Shown one piece after another: positions 9,713 to 18,365 of a DNA stretch of 64,000 nt; position 1 is the first letter of the stretch, and each line of letters opens with the position of its first letter. This DNA comes from Pueribacillus theae. GTDB lineage: Bacteria > Bacillota > Bacilli > Bacillales > UBA6769. The stretch lies in contig NZ_QCZG01000008.1 of assembly GCF_003097615.1 (NCBI RefSeq), positions 1 to 64,000 of the forward strand, in the 5' to 3' direction. The notes under the pieces are model-generated. The model searched no databases. It saw nothing but the letters and a program-made list of their open reading frames with translations, and was not told where the DNA came from. The translations under genes were made by a program, and so were the position numbers.

Positions 9713-9757
9713 AAAAAAGTACACCACTATATATAAGTGATGTAGTGCAGCTTTTTT
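9713..9757. terminator. imperfect hairpin flanked by A and T runs
   Basis: AAAAAAG and CTTTTTT enclose TACACCACT and AGTGATGTA, which pair with one mismatch. It lies in the 296-base gap upstream of the MBL gene and downstream of the Cys-rich gene, and could stop transcription in either direction. Confidence 0.5.
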
Positions 9758-9809
9758 TAAATTAAGGCTCTGTTAAATTTTAATGTTGATAATTGCATAA
9801 AAATTTAAA

Positions 9810-9832
9810 GAAACCCTAATAAATAGGGTTTC
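9810..9832 (-). terminator. hairpin after the Cys-rich hypothetical gene
   Basis: GAAACCCTA and TAGGGTTTC pair with a 5-base loop, about 50 bases past the stop codon at 9882. The T-tract on the minus strand is interrupted, so it is a moderate call. Confidence 0.5.
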
Positions 9833-9881
9833 CTCCATTCTTATTCAACTAACGCCCTTTTTAGTGCAATAAACATATGCT

Positions 9882-10244
9882 TTAGTTATTAACCAATTTA
9901 ACTAAATGCGGTTCTAATGCAATAAAATGTGGCATCCAGCAGTCAGAATTCTCTGTTCCAATTTCGTGATTATTGACGCAAACCCTGTTTAAACCATCTA
10001 ATCCGTCATTACCACAACAACCATTTAGTCTACTTTCATCTGGGTGGTAGTTTGAATTAATTAAATCCTTTAGATTTATAATAATGTTCCCTTTTGTTCC
10101 AATATTTTCTTCATCTTTATCAACTATAAAAAATCCTTCCGGGATATAGTCTTTACCATCATTTTCGTTAAGTAATGATAAGTCATCCAATTCCTTAACT
10201 TGTTTTGAAATTTCTACATTACACTTTCGGCAAATTATCTTCAT
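9882..10244 (-). CDS. cysteine-rich conserved hypothetical protein
   Basis: A 120-residue soluble protein of unknown function. It begins with a zinc-knuckle-like CRKC (residues 5-8) and carries NGCCGNDGLDG, NRVCVNNHEIGTE and SDCWMPH in its second half. These Cys and His residues could bind one or two metal ions; this is inferred. The ATG at 10244 was chosen because GGGGGTG precedes it at 9 bases. It lies 51 bases downstream of yqfO but has no obvious functional link to it. I do not recognise a characterised homologue. Confidence 0.6.
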   Translation of the reverse strand: MKIICRKCNVEISKQVKELDDLSLLNENDGKDYIPEGFFIVDKDEENIGTKGNIIINLKDLINSNYHPDESRLNGCCGNDGLDGLNRVCVNNHEIGTENSDCWMPHFIALEPHLVKLVNN

Positions 10245-10295
10245 AAATAAGAACACCCCCATCATCATTCATTTTGGATGTGATACAAGCCAAAG

Positions 10296-11414
10296 TTAAA
10301 GAAAAATAAATGGATCGGTGTTTATTTTTGATGCAATAACTTCTGTTGAGTATTTGTTGTCCTCTAATACTTGGGACAAACGAAGCTTGATTCCTTCTTT
10401 CATTACTTTTTCAACATTGTGGCCGGGATCAATGATATTTAAATCTTCCATTATTGCATCATGAGCAACATGGTAATAAAGATCACCCGTTACATAGACG
10501 TCGGCCCCTTTCATTTTTGCTTGCGAAACATATTTGTTCCCATCGCCGCCAAGAACTGCCACTTTTTTTACTTTCGCATCTAACTTGCCGATTGCCCTTA
10601 CACCTTTCACTGAAAATGACTTTTTGACATGATCGGCAAATTCCCGTAATGTCATTTCCTCTGGCAGTGTTCCTATTCTTCCCAGTCCCAATTGTTCTCC
10701 AGTATTCGAAAGAGTGTACAAATCATAGGCAACCTCTTCATAGGGGTGTGCCTTTAGCATCGCTTGGACGACCTTTTTCTCTATATTTTCAGGGAAGATG
10801 CTTTCAATTTTCACTTCACCGACAAATTCTTGTTTTCCATGCTCGCCTATATGAGGGTTGCTCTCATCACCCGGCCGAAATGAGCCCGTTCCCTTGCTCA
10901 TAAAGCTGCAATGGCTGTAATTGCCTATCGCACCCGCTCCTGCATCGCCAATTGCCTGCCTTGCCTTCTCTGTGTCAGATTCTGGTACAAAAACAGCTAA
11001 TTTTTTAAAAGGAATTTCCACAGTCGGAACAAGCACTTCGCAATTCTCCAATTGAAGTGCTTCTGCAAGAAGATCGTTCACGCCGCCTTTGGCTACATCA
11101 AGATTCGTATGGGCAGCATATACAGTAATGTCGTTCTTTACTAATTTTTCAACGATTCTCCCATACGTTGTTCCCATATCAATTTTTTTCAAAGGACGGT
11201 AAATGAGCGGATGATGTGCGATGATAAAATCGACTTGTTCTGCGATCGCTTCATCTACCACTTCTTCAAGTACATCAAGTGCAATCATTACTTTTTTTAC
11301 CGGTTTATTCAATGTTCCAACTTGCAAGCCGATTTTGTCCCCTTCTAAAGCATAAGTTTTCGGGCTAAATTGTTCGAAAAGCTGAATTAAATGCTGTCCA
11401 TTTACAAATTTCAT
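10296..11414 (-). CDS. yqfO: Nif3-like dinuclear metal-centre protein YqfO
   Basis: A 372-residue Nif3/DUF34 protein. The metal ligands appear in IIAHHPLIY at about 64-72, AAHTNLD at about 100 and DPGHNVEK near the C-terminus. The central insert (about 130-230) is the PII-like domain found in Bacillus YqfO, usually ending in HPYEEVAYD. The molecular function is debated (GTP cyclohydrolase-like or metal chaperone). It overlaps the trmK stop by four bases, so the two are translationally coupled, as in many Firmicutes. Confidence 0.9.
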   Translation of the reverse strand: MKFVNGQHLIQLFEQFSPKTYALEGDKIGLQVGTLNKPVKKVMIALDVLEEVVDEAIAEQVDFIIAHHPLIYRPLKKIDMGTTYGRIVEKLVKNDITVYAAHTNLDVAKGGVNDLLAEALQLENCEVLVPTVEIPFKKLAVFVPESDTEKARQAIGDAGAGAIGNYSHCSFMSKGTGSFRPGDESNPHIGEHGKQEFVGEVKIESIFPENIEKKVVQAMLKAHPYEEVAYDLYTLSNTGEQLGLGRIGTLPEEMTLREFADHVKKSFSVKGVRAIGKLDAKVKKVAVLGGDGNKYVSQAKMKGADVYVTGDLYYHVAHDAIMEDLNIIDPGHNVEKVMKEGIKLRLSQVLEDNKYSTEVIASKINTDPFIFL

Positions 11415-12115
11415 GATAGAACCTCCTTGATAAGCTTAATTTGTTTGAACACTTCGTTCTTTTTGCGGGCTAATTCATCCGATCTAGCGGCGTTGTTTAG
11501 ATTCGCTAAAATGAACTCGCTTTTTTCTAATTCAATCTGCCATTTTTTTTGGAATGCCTCGTTTTTATCTTTTAATAAATAAGGACCGAACATCATTGTT
11601 TTTTCTATATTTTCACGATCTACTTTCCATTTCCCCGGCTCAGCAACAAGCACTTCGTAAATTTTTTTGTCTTCTTCTAAAATTTCTTCATGAATCAACT
11701 TCCAATGATTGTTATAGAGCCATCTTCTTACGTTGTCTGCAGCGACATTCGGCTGTAAGATTAGCCGCTCAGCATGATTCAGCTTCGTTTTCCCTTTTTC
11801 AAGGATTGAGCGAATCAAACCGCCCCCCATACCGGCAATTGTAATTTGCTGAACTTCTCCATTCTCTACAACGCTAAGGCCATTGCCGAGCCGAACAGAT
11901 ATATAATCTGACAGTCCGAGCTTATTCACGAGCTCTTTTGCTGAAAGAAAAGGGCCTTCGTTTACTTCACCAGCGATTGCAAAGGGCACAACGCCTTTTA
12001 AATAAGCATAGCATGGAAGATATGCGTGATCACTGCCAATATCGGCTAATCTTTTTCCCGGAAGCAAAAAACTTGCCACACATTCCAGCCGCTGCGATAA
12101 TTTTTTTTCGTTCAC
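11411..12115 (-). CDS. trmK: tRNA (adenine(22)-N1)-methyltransferase TrmK
   Basis: A 234-residue SAM-dependent methyltransferase that makes m1A22 in bacterial tRNA. The motif ADIGSDHAYLP near residue 25 is the TrmK form of motif I. GMGGGLI at about 95 and LQPNVAADNVRRWL at about 120 follow the family. A C-terminal coiled segment of about 60 residues is present. The GTG at 12115 matches the family N-terminus (NEKKLSQRL), with AGGTGAT upstream; the GTG three codons earlier lies inside that ribosome binding site. Confidence 0.92.
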   Translation of the reverse strand: MNEKKLSQRLECVASFLLPGKRLADIGSDHAYLPCYAYLKGVVPFAIAGEVNEGPFLSAKELVNKLGLSDYISVRLGNGLSVVENGEVQQITIAGMGGGLIRSILEKGKTKLNHAERLILQPNVAADNVRRWLYNNHWKLIHEEILEEDKKIYEVLVAEPGKWKVDRENIEKTMMFGPYLLKDKNEAFQKKWQIELEKSEFILANLNNAARSDELARKKNEVFKQIKLIKEVLS

Positions 12116-12162
12116 TGCGATCACCTAATTTTCTATTCAAAATAGTTACACACCGTAAAAAA

Positions 12163-12193
12163 TAAGCTTTCCAATAATTGATCGGAAAGCTTA
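12163..12193 (-). terminator. terminator of cccA
   Basis: TAAGCTTTCC and GGAAAGCTTA form a perfect 10-base stem with TTATTTTTT following on the minus strand, 14 bases after the cccA stop. Confidence 0.88.
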
Positions 12194-12206
12194 CATTTTT
12201 CAATAT

Positions 12207-12551
12207 TTATTTATGTTCTGCGAGCCATTCAGCAAGCAGTTGCTGTGCTTCTCCAGTAACTAGCCCGGCAGGCATGCCCGACCCTTTACCGTTTTGGATA
12301 ATGTCGGCAATTTGTTCAGCATCATACTTAGCACCAACCTTATTAAGTGCCGGCCCCATACCGCCTTCCAATTCGCCACCATGGCAAGAAGAACAATTCT
12401 GCTGAAAAATTTCTTCAGGACTAGCCAATTCTTCCTTTTCACCACCGGCTTCCTCGTTCATTTGGTGAATACCGAAAGAAGAAAGGATAATAACAAGTAA
12501 GATTCCAACAATACCGGTGATAAGATACGGAATAATCGGATTGCGCATCAT
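12207..12551 (-). CDS. cccA: membrane-anchored cytochrome c550
   Basis: A 114-residue electron-transfer cytochrome of the B. subtilis CccA type. An N-terminal membrane anchor (about 5-26) is followed by an acidic linker. The haem motif CSSCH is at 53-57, and GSGMPAG near residue 95 supplies the probable Met axial ligand. The haem domain faces outside and passes electrons to terminal oxidase. AAGGAGG precedes the ATG at 12551. It sits between sigA and trmK as in B. subtilis. Confidence 0.92.
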   Translation of the reverse strand: MMRNPIIPYLITGIVGILLVIILSSFGIHQMNEEAGGEKEELASPEEIFQQNCSSCHGGELEGGMGPALNKVGAKYDAEQIADIIQNGKGSGMPAGLVTGEAQQLLAEWLAEHK

Positions 12552-12635
12552 TGTGATTTTCCTCCTTATGCGATTAAGTTTGCTGCGTTTTTTTAAAAAT
12601 ATGTATAGATAGAAACCACTTATATATTTTACTTG

Positions 12636-12663
12636 ATTATAGACAAGAAGAAAAGCCTTTCAT
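12636..12663 (-). promoter_or_regulatory. possible sigma-A promoter for cccA
   Basis: On the minus strand ATGAAA and a perfect TATAAT are 16 bases apart, about 85 bases before the cccA start. The -35 is poor. The rest of the 301-base gap between sigA and cccA holds only A/T-rich sequence and the repeat at 12786. Confidence 0.4.
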
Positions 12664-12785
12664 ATGTTTTTTCAGGTAATGTCATGAATTATTCAAGAAC
12701 TTCGTTTCGCTGTTATTGTTTTTCAATCGATTTGCAAAAGAAAAAGAAAGTGAGTAGAATAATAAAAAAGAATAGTTTACTCCCT

Positions 12786-12835
12786 GTTAGAGATTGTTCA
12801 AAAAGCCGTCCTCCTTTTTGAACACGCACTATTAG
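12786..12835. repeat. repeat family B, short form (copy B1)
   Basis: TGTTCAAAAAG (12795-12805) and CTTTTTGAACA (12814-12824) form an 11-base inverted repeat with an 8-base loop. The outer flanks also resemble the ends of the long copy at 18100-18262. It lies 17 bases past the sigA stop codon; no T-tract follows, so it may be a repeat rather than a terminator. Confidence 0.6.
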
Positions 12836-12852
12836 GAAGTAAACTAAATTGG

Positions 12853-13965
12853 TTAATCGAGAAAATCTTTTAGACGTTTGCTTCGGCTCGGATGGCGTAA
12901 TTTTCTTAACGCTTTCGCCTCGATTTGACGGATTCGTTCCCGGGTGACTCCGAAGACTTTTCCGACCTCTTCGAGCGTCCGTGTTCTGCCATCGTCTAAA
13001 CCAAAACGCAGGCGCAAGACATTTTCTTCACGGTCTGTCAATGTGTCAAGTACGTCTTCAAGCTGTTCCTTCAGAAGCTCATATGCCGCCGCATCTGAAG
13101 GGGCTAAAGCTTCTTGATCTTCAATGAAGTCACCGAGATGAGAATCGTCTTCCTCGCCGATCGGCGTTTCTAAAGAAACTGGTTCTTGGGCAATTTTAAG
13201 AATTTCACGCACTTTTTCGGTAGATAAGTCCATCTCTTTTCCAATTTCTTCTGGAGTAGGTTCTCTTCCTAAATCTTGCAAAAGCTGCCTTTGTACGCGG
13301 ATGAGCTTATTAATTGTTTCGACCATATGGACAGGAATGCGAATTGTTCTGGCTTGATCCGCAATCGCCCTTGTAATCGCTTGGCGAATCCACCATGTCG
13401 CATACGTACTAAACTTAAAGCCTTTGCGATAATCAAATTTCTCAACGGCTTTAATTAATCCCATATTTCCTTCCTGAATTAAGTCCAAGAAAAGCATGCC
13501 ACGGCCAACGTATCGTTTTGCAATACTGACAACGAGACGTAAATTCGCTTCAGCTAAGCGGCGTTTTGCTTCTTCGTCGCCTTGTTCAATCCGCTTTGCA
13601 AGCTCAATTTCTTCCTCTGCTGATAATAAATCAACTCGGCCAATTTCTTTTAAATACATACGAACCGGATCGTTGATTTTTACTCCTGGCGGAACACTTA
13701 AATCATTTAAATCAAATTCTTCTTCTTTCTCAGCCTCCTGCAAACTAGGCTCATCCGTATCTTCTATCACTTCGATGCCCTGTTCTTCCAGAAAGTCATA
13801 AAACTCATCCATTTGTTCGGGTTCTTGTTCAAATGAAGCGAGCTTCTCGGAAATAGTAGAATAAGTTAAAATACCTGTTTTTTTGCCAAGTTCAACGACT
13901 TGTTCCTTTACTTGATCGATGGTTAGATCACCTTCTGCTTCTTGCCGCATTGGATTCTCTGCCAT
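12853..13965 (-). CDS. sigA: RNA polymerase primary sigma factor SigA
   Basis: A 370-residue vegetative sigma factor. Region 1.1 occupies the first 80 residues; region 1.2 is [13 protein letters not shown]; region 2 has [17 protein letters not shown] and [17 protein letters not shown] (2.3/2.4, -10 recognition); region 4.2 ends [19 protein letters not shown], the -35 helix-turn-helix. Sequence identity to B. subtilis SigA is evidently very high, so promoters in this window should follow the same consensus. GGAGGGG lies upstream of the ATG. It forms the dnaG-sigA operon, with a 39-base gap. Confidence 0.97.
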   Translation of the reverse strand: MAENPMRQEAEGDLTIDQVKEQVVELGKKTGILTYSTISEKLASFEQEPEQMDEFYDFLEEQGIEVIEDTDEPSLQEAEKEEEFDLNDLSVPPGVKINDPVRMYLKEIGRVDLLSAEEEIELAKRIEQGDEEAKRRLAEANLRLVVSIAKRYVGRGMLFLDLIQEGNMGLIKAVEKFDYRKGFKFSTYATWWIRQAITRAIADQARTIRIPVHMVETINKLIRVQRQLLQDLGREPTPEEIGKEMDLSTEKVREILKIAQEPVSLETPIGEEDDSHLGDFIEDQEALAPSDAAAYELLKEQLEDVLDTLTDREENVLRLRFGLDDGRTRTLEEVGKVFGVTRERIRQIEAKALRKLRHPSRSKRLKDFLD

Positions 13966-14004
13966 TCGATCCCCTCCTTCCAGACTACTTGAACACTCAA
14001 TCTA

Positions 14005-15834
14005 TTATGGCAACCCATGTTTATCCATTTTCAAAGCTTTTTTCATTTCGATAATTTCTTTTGCGATTTGGGCAGCTGCAATAAAATCATTTCTTCGCTC
14101 AGCTTCATTCTTCTCTTTCACTTTTTCTTTTATACTTAGCCATTTTGGATAAGTTTCAACCGAATGGATATAATCTTGAAGCTCTTCATCGGATAACTCA
14201 TCATTGAGTTCGATAATTGCCAGCTCTGATGCTGTTTGAAGTACTTGTTTATCATCAATCGTTTCCAATAAAGCACTGACATTCGGAAGATAGCCCTTTT
14301 CATAAAAAGCGTAAATATAGGCTGCCAACGCACTGTGCGCTTCAACGTTGAATGAACCGCCAATTGCTTCTCTTACTTTATATGCAACTTCATCGCTTTT
14401 CATCATATGGGCTAAAAGTAAACGTTCAGCATTTTGGTAAGCTGGCAAAAGGCGGTTTGCCGCTAAACTTTTCTCTGACTTAGCATTTCTCATATTAAAG
14501 TCTTTATCCATTTTTCTTTTCGACTGCAAATAATATTGAAATTGCTGCTTCTTAAGAGCGTCTAGGGAAAGGGAGAATTCATCGGCAAGCTGTCTTAAAT
14601 AGTGGTCGCGTTCAACCGCCTTTGGAAGACGGCTAATTTCTTGCAGCACTTCTTCGACATAACGAATACGTTCCCCTTCATCCAAAAGGTTTTTCCCACG
14701 GCGAAGCGTCTCCATTTTAAAAGACATTTGTGTCGACGCCTGCGCAATGACTTCACCAAGAAATTTTTTTGGACCGTATGTCTGAATATAATCGTCTGGG
14801 TCATAGCCATCGGGCATTTTAGCGATTTTTACATAACAACCAGCGCTTTCAAGGACTTCCGACGCCCGGAGAGCGGCTGACACTCCGGCTTCATCTGAAT
14901 CGTAGCAAACAACTACTGTTTCAGCTGTTCTTCGAATCTGTTTCGCCTGCTCCTCTGTAAGAGAAGTGCCAAGCGTCGCAACCGCATTGGTTACACCGGC
15001 TTTCCAGGCAGAAATGACATCGATATATCCTTCAAAGAGCACAGCTTGGCGTTTAGAGCGAATACTTGAGCGCGCCAAATGAAGTCCATATAACGTTTTG
15101 CTTTTATTAAAAATCGGTGTTTCCGGGCTATTTAAATATTTCGGTTCGCCTTTTCCAAGGATTCTTGCTCCGAACGCGATGGTTTCGCCTTTCGCGTTTT
15201 GGATTGGAAACATGATCCGATTTCGAAAGCGGTCAAACAGTTTACCGTCAAAATTTCGTTTTGATAAAAGCCCGGCTTTTTCAGCATCATCCAAAGAGAA
15301 GCCTCTTCTTGCTAGAAAACTTGTTGAAAATTCCCAGGAGTCCGGCGAAAATCCAATTTGAAACGTTTCGATCGTATTTTTGGCAATGCCTCGTTTATCC
15401 AAATAAGCAAGTGCGTCTTTGCCAAAGTCTGTTTCAGTAAGGCAGTAGTGATAAAGTTTAGCAAGCAGGCCATGCATCTTTTTCATGGTGTCCAAATGTT
15501 TGGAGTTGCCTCCTGCTGGCGCCTGGCTATCAACGTTCTTCGGAACATCGATTCCTGCCTTTTCCGCCAGATGGTGAACGGCCTCCAAAAATGACCAGCC
15601 TTCAATATCCATCAAAAAAGTATAAACATTTCCTCCTGCTTTACACCCAAAACAATGAAAAATTTGTTTGTCTGGCGCTACTGAAAACGAGGGTGTTTTT
15701 TCACCGTGAAATGGGCATAAACCGAAATAATTTCTGCCTTGCTTTTTGAGCGGAATGTACTCAGAGACAATGTCAACAATGTCAACCGTGCGGCGAATTT
15801 TTTCAATCGTTTCTTCAGGAATTCGATTTCCCAT
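14005..15834 (-). CDS. dnaG: DNA primase DnaG
   Basis: A 609-residue primase that lays down RNA primers on the lagging strand. The N-terminal zinc ribbon uses Cys40, His43, Cys61 and Cys64 (CPFH ... CFGC). The TOPRIM core follows with FEGYIDV and CYDSDEAG, the metal-binding acidic residues. The C-terminal part would contact the DnaB helicase. The ATG at 15834 (MGNRIPEE) matches the family start; the ATG five codons upstream lacks a ribosome binding site. Confidence 0.95.
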   Translation of the reverse strand: MGNRIPEETIEKIRRTVDIVDIVSEYIPLKKQGRNYFGLCPFHGEKTPSFSVAPDKQIFHCFGCKAGGNVYTFLMDIEGWSFLEAVHHLAEKAGIDVPKNVDSQAPAGGNSKHLDTMKKMHGLLAKLYHYCLTETDFGKDALAYLDKRGIAKNTIETFQIGFSPDSWEFSTSFLARRGFSLDDAEKAGLLSKRNFDGKLFDRFRNRIMFPIQNAKGETIAFGARILGKGEPKYLNSPETPIFNKSKTLYGLHLARSSIRSKRQAVLFEGYIDVISAWKAGVTNAVATLGTSLTEEQAKQIRRTAETVVVCYDSDEAGVSAALRASEVLESAGCYVKIAKMPDGYDPDDYIQTYGPKKFLGEVIAQASTQMSFKMETLRRGKNLLDEGERIRYVEEVLQEISRLPKAVERDHYLRQLADEFSLSLDALKKQQFQYYLQSKRKMDKDFNMRNAKSEKSLAANRLLPAYQNAERLLLAHMMKSDEVAYKVREAIGGSFNVEAHSALAAYIYAFYEKGYLPNVSALLETIDDKQVLQTASELAIIELNDELSDEELQDYIHSVETYPKWLSIKEKVKEKNEAERRNDFIAAAQIAKEIIEMKKALKMDKHGLP

Positions 15835-15848
15835 TCTATCACCGTTCA

Positions 15849-16338
15849 TTATTCATTACATGCTACGATTCTAAGTAATATGATTCTAGATATATTAGCA
15901 AAGTCCTTCTTTTGACAAAATTTTTTCGATCGTTGATAAATCGACTTAAATTTCCAAATTGTATTTTTTGGGATCCTTTTCTTCTTTCCCAAAACGGATG
16001 GTTTTTTTGGATAGATGCCACTCGTATTGTTCGTGTACATAATACCCAAAGGTGAAGCGGCATAAACGTTTTCAGGAAGGATAAGAGCGGTCAGGCCTAG
16101 ATCAATTGTCAAGACAATATCTCCTTTTTTACACGATTGGCGATATATATATCTGCCGCCTCAACGTGGAATCAACGATTATTCAACAGAAACCGATCGA
16201 AATTGTTGAGCTGTTTGGTGTGGCAAAATGCGACAAAATCGTTTCTTTTTCACCACTCTTACCCAATAAAAAATCCCGTAAAACGACCGGGCAAGCCTAT
16301 GCTTCGACATAAATTGAGTTTGTTTTTTTCTCTCTCAT
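15849..16338 (-). pseudogene. yqxD: decayed yqxD (YaiI/DUF188 family)
   Basis: The slot between yqfL and dnaG holds yqxD in B. subtilis, and here a ruined copy. From an ATG at 16338 the frame reads NSIYVEA, a TAG at 16297-16299, then ACPVVLRDF: the family's YVDADACPV motif with one Asp changed to a stop. After a frameshift comes a TGA at 16172-16174, then FHVEAADIYIANRVKK. A further frameshift in the A6 run (T6 at 16125-16130) leads to GDIVLTIDLGLTALIL and VYAASPLG, the family core. The C-terminal third is scrambled across frames. Two stops plus at least two shifts rule out a single sequencing error. Confidence 0.85.
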
Positions 16339-16579
16339 AAATTAATTCTAAGAGTAAAAGAAAAATCCTCCTTATTTATACAGTAATTATTACTTTTGAA
16401 CCATTGTAAACAATTCTTTCTTATTTTATTCGTAAAAATTTAGATCACAATGTTTAATTTTAACCCATTGTATTAAAAAAATCTAGAAAGATGCAAAAAA
16501 AAAAAATCACACACACAAATCTTGCTAAGATTTTATGTATGCTTATAAAAATAATGAGGGGTAAATCTATCTTTGCGTG

Positions 16580-17395
16580 TTAATGTTTATAATGTTTTAA
16601 AATAAGGTTTGCTGTCTCTTCAACCGCCTTATTGGATACATCGATAACTCCGCAGCCAATTTTTTCAGTAACTTCATCAAAATATGCCAGTTCTTTTTTA
16701 ATACGGTCGAGCTTTGCATAGTTCGCATCAGCATTCAAACCAAGCGCCTTTAACCGTTCTTTGCGGATGTGGTTCAATTTTTCAGGACTGATTTTTAACC
16801 CAATGCATTTGTTTACTGGCACTTTAAACAATTCTTCAGGAGGCCGCACCTCTGGAACGATTGGAACATTTGCAACCTTCAAGCGTTTAAGGGCCAAATA
16901 TTGAGAAAGCGGCGTTTTCGATGTGCGGGATACGCCAATTAAAACAATATCGGCACGCAATATTCCTCTCGGATCCCGTCCGTCATCATATTTGACCGCG
17001 AATTCAATGGCTTCAATTTTACGGAAATATTCTTCATCTAGTTTATGGACGAGACCGGGTTCTTGGAGTGGTTGCTTTTTAATAAGGGATTCCAGCGTAT
17101 TCATCATTGGCCCGATAATATCCACTGCCTTAACTTTAGATTCTTCAGCGAGTTCTAACAAATATTTCTTTATTTCCGGCAAGACAAGTGTAAAAGCAAT
17201 GATTGCGCCAGCCTCTTTTGCCAAAGAGACGATTTCACGTACGGTTTCTCTATCTTCGACATAAGGCACCCTTCTCACTTCAATGTCAGTCGATTGAAAT
17301 TGGCTTGCTGCGGCTTTTACGACTAAATCTGCCGTTTCACCCACTGAATCAGATATGACGTAAACAACGACTCGCCCGTTATGATTATCTGTCAT
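16580..17395 (-). CDS. yqfL: PPDK regulatory protein family, YqfL
   Basis: A 271-residue member of the bifunctional kinase/pyrophosphorylase (PSRP, DUF299) family that controls pyruvate phosphate dikinase or PEP synthase by phosphorylating and dephosphorylating a Thr. The start [11 protein letters not shown] and the P-loop [15 protein letters not shown] at about 150 are the diagnostic motifs. In B. subtilis the homologue acts with CcpN in gluconeogenic control. The ATG at 17395 has GGAGGAG 8 bases upstream and fits the family length; the in-frame ATG at 17437 does not. It lies 28 bases downstream of ccpN. The 240-base stretch at 16340-16579 downstream is A/T-rich with poly-A runs and no gene. 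Confidence 0.9.
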   Translation of the reverse strand: MTDNHNGRVVVYVISDSVGETADLVVKAAASQFQSTDIEVRRVPYVEDRETVREIVSLAKEAGAIIAFTLVLPEIKKYLLELAEESKVKAVDIIGPMMNTLESLIKKQPLQEPGLVHKLDEEYFRKIEAIEFAVKYDDGRDPRGILRADIVLIGVSRTSKTPLSQYLALKRLKVANVPIVPEVRPPEELFKVPVNKCIGLKISPEKLNHIRKERLKALGLNADANYAKLDRIKKELAYFDEVTEKIGCGVIDVSNKAVEETANLILKHYKH

Positions 17396-17423
17396 GCAAA
17401 ATCTCCTCCATTGCCACTCTCTA

Positions 17424-18056
17424 TCAGATAAGTTCATCGACCGCTAAATCGACTAGAGCTTTCGTAATATTTGTTTTTGTCACTCTCCCAATGACTTCAA
17501 ATCCATCATTATCTATTTTTTCAACGACTGGCATCGCATCGATTTGTCTTTCGATTAATTGCCTGGCAACCTCTATGAGATGGTCATCTTTATAACAAAC
17601 AGCTACATTCGGCATCCTTGTCATAATAATATTAACCGGGATTTGGTTTAAATTTTGTTGGCCGAGGCTTGCCCGAAGCAAATCTTTTCTCGATACAACT
17701 CCAGCTAGTTTCGATTTTTCATCTACAATAAATAATGTACCGACATCTTCAAGAAACATTGTGGTAATCGCATCATAAACAGAAGCTGATTCTTGTACGA
17801 CAACAGGGAGAGACTGAAATTCATGGACTTTAATTTTTTTAATTTTTTCTGTTAAAAGCTGGGAGCCGGTTTTGCCGGTATAAAAATACCCAACCCTAGG
17901 CCTTGCGTCAAGATAGCCAGCCATCGTCAAGATTGCCAAATCGGGGCGAAGCGTCGCTCTCGTTAAATTTAACAATTCTGCAATTTTTTCGCCGGTTATT
18001 GGCGCTTTGTCTTTCACGATTTGCAAAATTTGTTCTTGTCGTTTCGAAAGTTCGAT
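17424..18056 (-). CDS. ccpN: transcriptional repressor CcpN (non-canonical start)
   Basis: A helix-turn-helix plus tandem-CBS repressor of gluconeogenic genes (gapB, pckA in B. subtilis). The HTH covers [22 protein letters not shown]; two CBS domains follow ([20 protein letters not shown] and [18 protein letters not shown]). Homology puts the N-terminus at [10 protein letters not shown], but there is no ATG, GTG or TTG there: an in-frame TGA lies at 18063-18065. The coordinates assume an AUC start at 18056 with AGGTGA 6 bases upstream, giving 210 residues. Removing one T instead would restore a GTG start. A TTG at 18026 lacks a ribosome binding site and would cut the first helix. Confidence 0.85.
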   Translation of the reverse strand: MELSKRQEQILQIVKDKAPITGEKIAELLNLTRATLRPDLAILTMAGYLDARPRVGYFYTGKTGSQLLTEKIKKIKVHEFQSLPVVVQESASVYDAITTMFLEDVGTLFIVDEKSKLAGVVSRKDLLRASLGQQNLNQIPVNIIMTRMPNVAVCYKDDHLIEVARQLIERQIDAMPVVEKIDNDGFEVIGRVTKTNITKALVDLAVDELI

Positions 18057-18099
18057 AGGTCGTCACCTGCTTTCATGCACACGCATTCTCTACCTTTAA

Positions 18100-18262
18100 A
18101 AGGATGTTCAAAAAATCCGGAGGCTTACAGGACTTACAGGAGGTAAGTCAGTTCGACGTTATCACAGAAAGTGATGCATTTAGCCGAACTCCCTAATAGG
18201 CTGCAAATTTCTACATCAGCTTCCTCTCGTTGTTCCCCTTTTTGAACACGTACTCTAATGAT
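18100..18262. repeat. repeat family B, long form (copy B2)
   Basis: The ends TGTTCAAAAA (from 18114) and TTTTTGAACA are inverted, with about 120 bases between. Both ends and their outer flanks (TTTAAAAGG ... CTCTAATGA) match the short copy at 12786-12835. It fills most of the 309-base gap between ccpN and recO. The reading frames inside it are not credible genes. Confidence 0.6.
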
Positions 18263-18365
18263 ACGACATTCCAAGAATTTTTGAAAAGAAAAACGTTTCT
18301 TAGGTTCAAATAGATATACGCCTACGTTTGGCTCCATGTTGCGGCACGATCTTTCACAGGCGTTT

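Noticed and set aside
9766-9795. GGCTCTGTTAAATTTTAATG resembling an insertion-sequence end
   Set aside because: No second end and no transposase nearby; the resemblance is from memory only.
16119-16135. A AAA AAG slippery site in yqxD that would restore the frame by a -1 shift
   Set aside because: Two upstream stop codons and other frameshifts show the gene is dead, so a homopolymer indel is simpler than programmed frameshifting.
16268-16290. CCCG/CGGG hairpin followed by T-run, terminator-like
   Set aside because: It falls in the yqxD reading frame (ACPVVLRDFLL), so it is more likely remnant coding sequence than a terminator.
16381-16395. Zur-like palindrome (core GTAATTATTAC)
   Set aside because: The outer bases do not match the Zur box, the sequence is very A/T-rich, and the gene behind it is the dead yqxD.
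18013-18075. Short ATG frame (20 codons) overlapping the start of ccpN
   Set aside because: It has no ribosome binding site and reads out of the ccpN frame to a stop.
18134-18337. A 67-codon open frame on the minus strand
   Set aside because: It lies across repeat B2, has no ribosome binding site and no recognisable protein pattern.
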